A stretch of DNA of 64,000 nt. It comes from Actinacidiphila cocklensis. GTDB taxonomy: Bacteria; Actinomycetota; Actinomycetes; Streptomycetales; Streptomycetaceae. This document shows positions 62,463 to 64,000 of the stretch, in pieces. A model generated the notes under the pieces. That model searched no databases, had not been told where the DNA came from, and saw nothing but the letters and a program-made list of their open reading frames with translations. A program made the translations under genes and the position numbers. The number at the start of each line of letters is the position of its first letter. The stretch's first letter is position 1. Location of the stretch: the NCBI RefSeq assembly GCF_907177275.1, contig NZ_CAJSLV010000051.1, positions 82,301-146,300 on the forward strand, in the 5' to 3' direction.

Positions 62463-62935
62463 ACCTCCTGCACGCACGGTGGACCGCCGCCCGCGGCGGT
62501 CGCGACGGCGACGGGGACCGCGGGTCCGGCGCCATCGCGGTCGTCATCTTCGCGCTGCTCTTCATCGCGCTGGCCGCCTTCGTGGTGGACGGCGGCATGA
62601 CCGTCGCCAAGCGCGAGCGCGCCGCCGACCTCGCGGAACAGGCCGCCCGCGCCGCCGCCCAGGACATCGACGTGGACGCGCTGCGCGCCGCCGAGGACCT
62701 GGGCGCGACCGCACCGATCAACTACACCAACTGCGACGCCGACATCCGCACCTTCCTGACGGCGGCCGGCCTCGACACCGACGACGTCACCGCCTCGCGC
62801 TGCGTGGCGCCGACCGACGCCGACCAGGTCACCGTCGAGGTGCAGCTCACCTACCAGCCGATGCTGAGCGGCTTCTTCCTCAGCGGCGACCAGCACGCCA
62901 AAGGGGTCGCCTCCGCCCAGTCACTGACCCGCTGA
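62459..62935 (+). CDS. TadG-like pilus protein
   Basis: 158 residues. The helix RGSGAIAVVIFALLFIALAAFVVDGG follows the TadG/Flp-associated pattern (about residues 21-46), but no Glu stands at +5, so it may not be processed like the others. The VDGGMTVAKRERAADLAEQAARAAAQDID segment is typical of TadG N-terminal regions. Two cysteines (NCDAD, SRCVA) lie in the outer domain. The start is GTG 62459, overlapping the previous stop, with AGGAGG-like bases upstream. Confidence 0.88.
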   Translation: MNLLHARWTAARGGRDGDGDRGSGAIAVVIFALLFIALAAFVVDGGMTVAKRERAADLAEQAARAAAQDIDVDALRAAEDLGATAPINYTNCDADIRTFLTAAGLDTDDVTASRCVAPTDADQVTVEVQLTYQPMLSGFFLSGDQHAKGVASAQSLTR

Positions 62936-63029
62936 ACGCACCACGGCCCCAGCAGGCACGCAGGCGTACAGCGGGACGCGTACGACCGAGAAGGCACCAC
63001 ACCGGAGCACAGGAAGCAGGGCAGCAGCG

Positions 63030-64000
63030 ATGGCACGCACGACCGCCACGGGACGCACCCACCCGCAGCAGGGACCTGCGCAGGCCCACCCGCCGCGCAG
63101 GCGCCGCACGTTCGGCGACGTCGTACGTGCGCTCGGCGCTTTCGTGGTGCTCGCCGTGCTCGTGCTCGGCGTGCCGGGCGCGCTGCTGTACTTCATCGGC
63201 TCACCCTTCCCGCACCACTTCGACTCCGACGTGCTGCGCCAGCCGATCACCACCGAGACCTTCGTCAACTCCCTCGCCGTGGTGGTCTGGCTGGCCTGGG
63301 CGCAGTTCACCGCCTGCGTGCTGGTGGAGGCCAAGGCGGCGGTGTCGGGCGTGGGCCTGCCCCATCACATCCCGGCGTCGGGTGCGAGCCAACTGCTCGC
63401 CCGGCAGCTCGTCGCAGCTCTGCTGCTGCTCGGAGTGGGCGCCGCGACCCTCACCCCGGGCCTCGGCCAACTCGGCACGCACAACCGGGCGCTCCACGAT
63501 GCGAAGCCGGGCATCAGCGCGTCCGCGCAGCAGACACCGGGAGTTCCGCACCAGGCACGGTCGTCGTCCGTCGCCACCCCGCAGCAGGACCGCGGAGCGC
63601 GGGCCGGGACCGCGCACAGCGTGGAACGCGCCCAGCAGGACACGAAGTTCTACCGCATCCAGCCCCCCGAGGGCCGCCACCACGACTCGCTGTGGGACAT
63701 CGCGCAACGCCACCTCGGCGACGGCCGCCGCTACAAGGAGATCTACGAACTCAACAAGGACCGCGTGCAACCCGACGGGTCGCGGCTGTCGCAGGCCAGC
63801 CTGATCCGGCCCGGCTGGGTCATGGAGATGCCCGGGGACGCCCACGGCGGAGACCTGGTGGAGATGCCGGTCGCCGCCCCGCACGTCGCGCACGACGTCC
63901 TGCACTACGCGGAGCACGGCGGCGCCAAGGACACGGCGGCGGAGGGCGCCCACGCCGATCCCGCGCCCGCCACCGCCCAGCCCGCCGCCCAGGCCCCGCC
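63030..64000 (+). CDS. LysM-domain membrane protein at the end of the Tad operon (3' end outside window)
   Basis: The frame is open from ATG 63030 to the window end (323 codons seen). Basic N-terminus RRRRTFGDVVRALG, then three membrane helices (about 35-57, 80-100, 125-145), a disordered Gln/Ser/Ala linker, and a LysM-like domain (about 210-270: DSLWDIAQRHLGDGRRYKEIYELN). Histidine/Ala-rich sequence follows. Streptomyces Tad loci often end with a LysM protein that carries a BTAD regulator domain further on; whether this one does cannot be seen. LysM domains bind peptidoglycan. Confidence 0.85.
   Translation, partial: MARTTATGRTHPQQGPAQAHPPRRRRTFGDVVRALGAFVVLAVLVLGVPGALLYFIGSPFPHHFDSDVLRQPITTETFVNSLAVVVWLAWAQFTACVLVEAKAAVSGVGLPHHIPASGASQLLARQLVAALLLLGVGAATLTPGLGQLGTHNRALHDAKPGISASAQQTPGVPHQARSSSVATPQQDRGARAGTAHSVERAQQDTKFYRIQPPEGRHHDSLWDIAQRHLGDGRRYKEIYELNKDRVQPDGSRLSQASLIRPGWVMEMPGDAHGGDLVEMPVAAPHVAHDVLHYAEHGGAKDTAAEGAHADPAPATAQPAAQAP

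Overview
The window is a stretch of chromosome from a high-GC actinobacterium, almost certainly a Streptomyces or a close relative in the Streptomycetaceae. The signs are GC at nearly every third codon position, futalosine menaquinone genes (mqnB, mqnD), a DmdR1-type iron regulator with an iron box, an XPB helicase, a Tad pilus locus, and many genes whose -10 box lies only 6-7 nt from the start codon (predicted leaderless mRNAs). No rRNA, tRNA, CRISPR array, transposase or phage gene was seen. Most of the window reads as conserved core chromosome.

Layout. 1-6.3 kb: edge of a drug-type ABC ATPase, a divergent SDR oxidoreductase and MmyB-like regulator pair, cutC, a hypothetical gene and a HelD-family RNA polymerase-recycling ATPase. 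6.5-14.6 kb: XPB DNA helicase, a His/Pro-repeat surface protein with a sortase-like tail, a VanZ-like protein, a large helicase-associated protein and a HAAS-domain membrane protein. 14.6-18.7 kb: a four-gene ferric-siderophore import operon behind an iron box. 18.8-25.2 kb: HAD hydrolase, small membrane protein, cold-shock protein with a strong terminator, mqnD, mqnB, a DUF2771 lipoprotein, an MFS protein and a DUF3027 protein. 25.3-33.2 kb: a 1065-residue sacsin/HSP90-like ATPase, a CtpE-like P-type ATPase, a DUF2530 protein, a purine-type NCS2 permease and a ribbon-helix-helix protein.

33.4-45.2 kb: marR-MFS-thpR cluster, a 28-residue membrane peptide, aldo/keto reductase, SGNH hydrolase, secreted propeller-like protein, serC, a 970-residue FAD/Fe-S oxidoreductase, citrate synthase and pdxH. 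45.2-50.9 kb: a structured intergenic region, a PAS sensor protein without an output domain, a SIS-domain protein, dmdR1, an alpha/beta hydrolase behind a LexA-like SOS box, and a lipoprotein.

51-64 kb is the most system-like part: a WXG100 protein convergent with a 1494-residue EccC/EssC-type FtsK ATPase, and divergent from the latter a tightly coupled Tad pilus operon (SAF/CpaB-like, ParA-like, tadA, tadB, tadC, Flp-like pilin, two TadE-like pseudopilins, a TadG-like protein and a LysM protein cut by the window end).

The iron regulator DmdR1 (48.1 kb) is the likely repressor of the siderophore operon at 14.6-18.7 kb. Non-coding points of interest are a recurrent GGCAATGTGCC-type element, a cluster of Streptomyces intergenic repeats at 10.65-10.85 kb, a predicted three-way-junction structure at 45.26-45.34 kb, and tandem repeats flanking the pilin gene.
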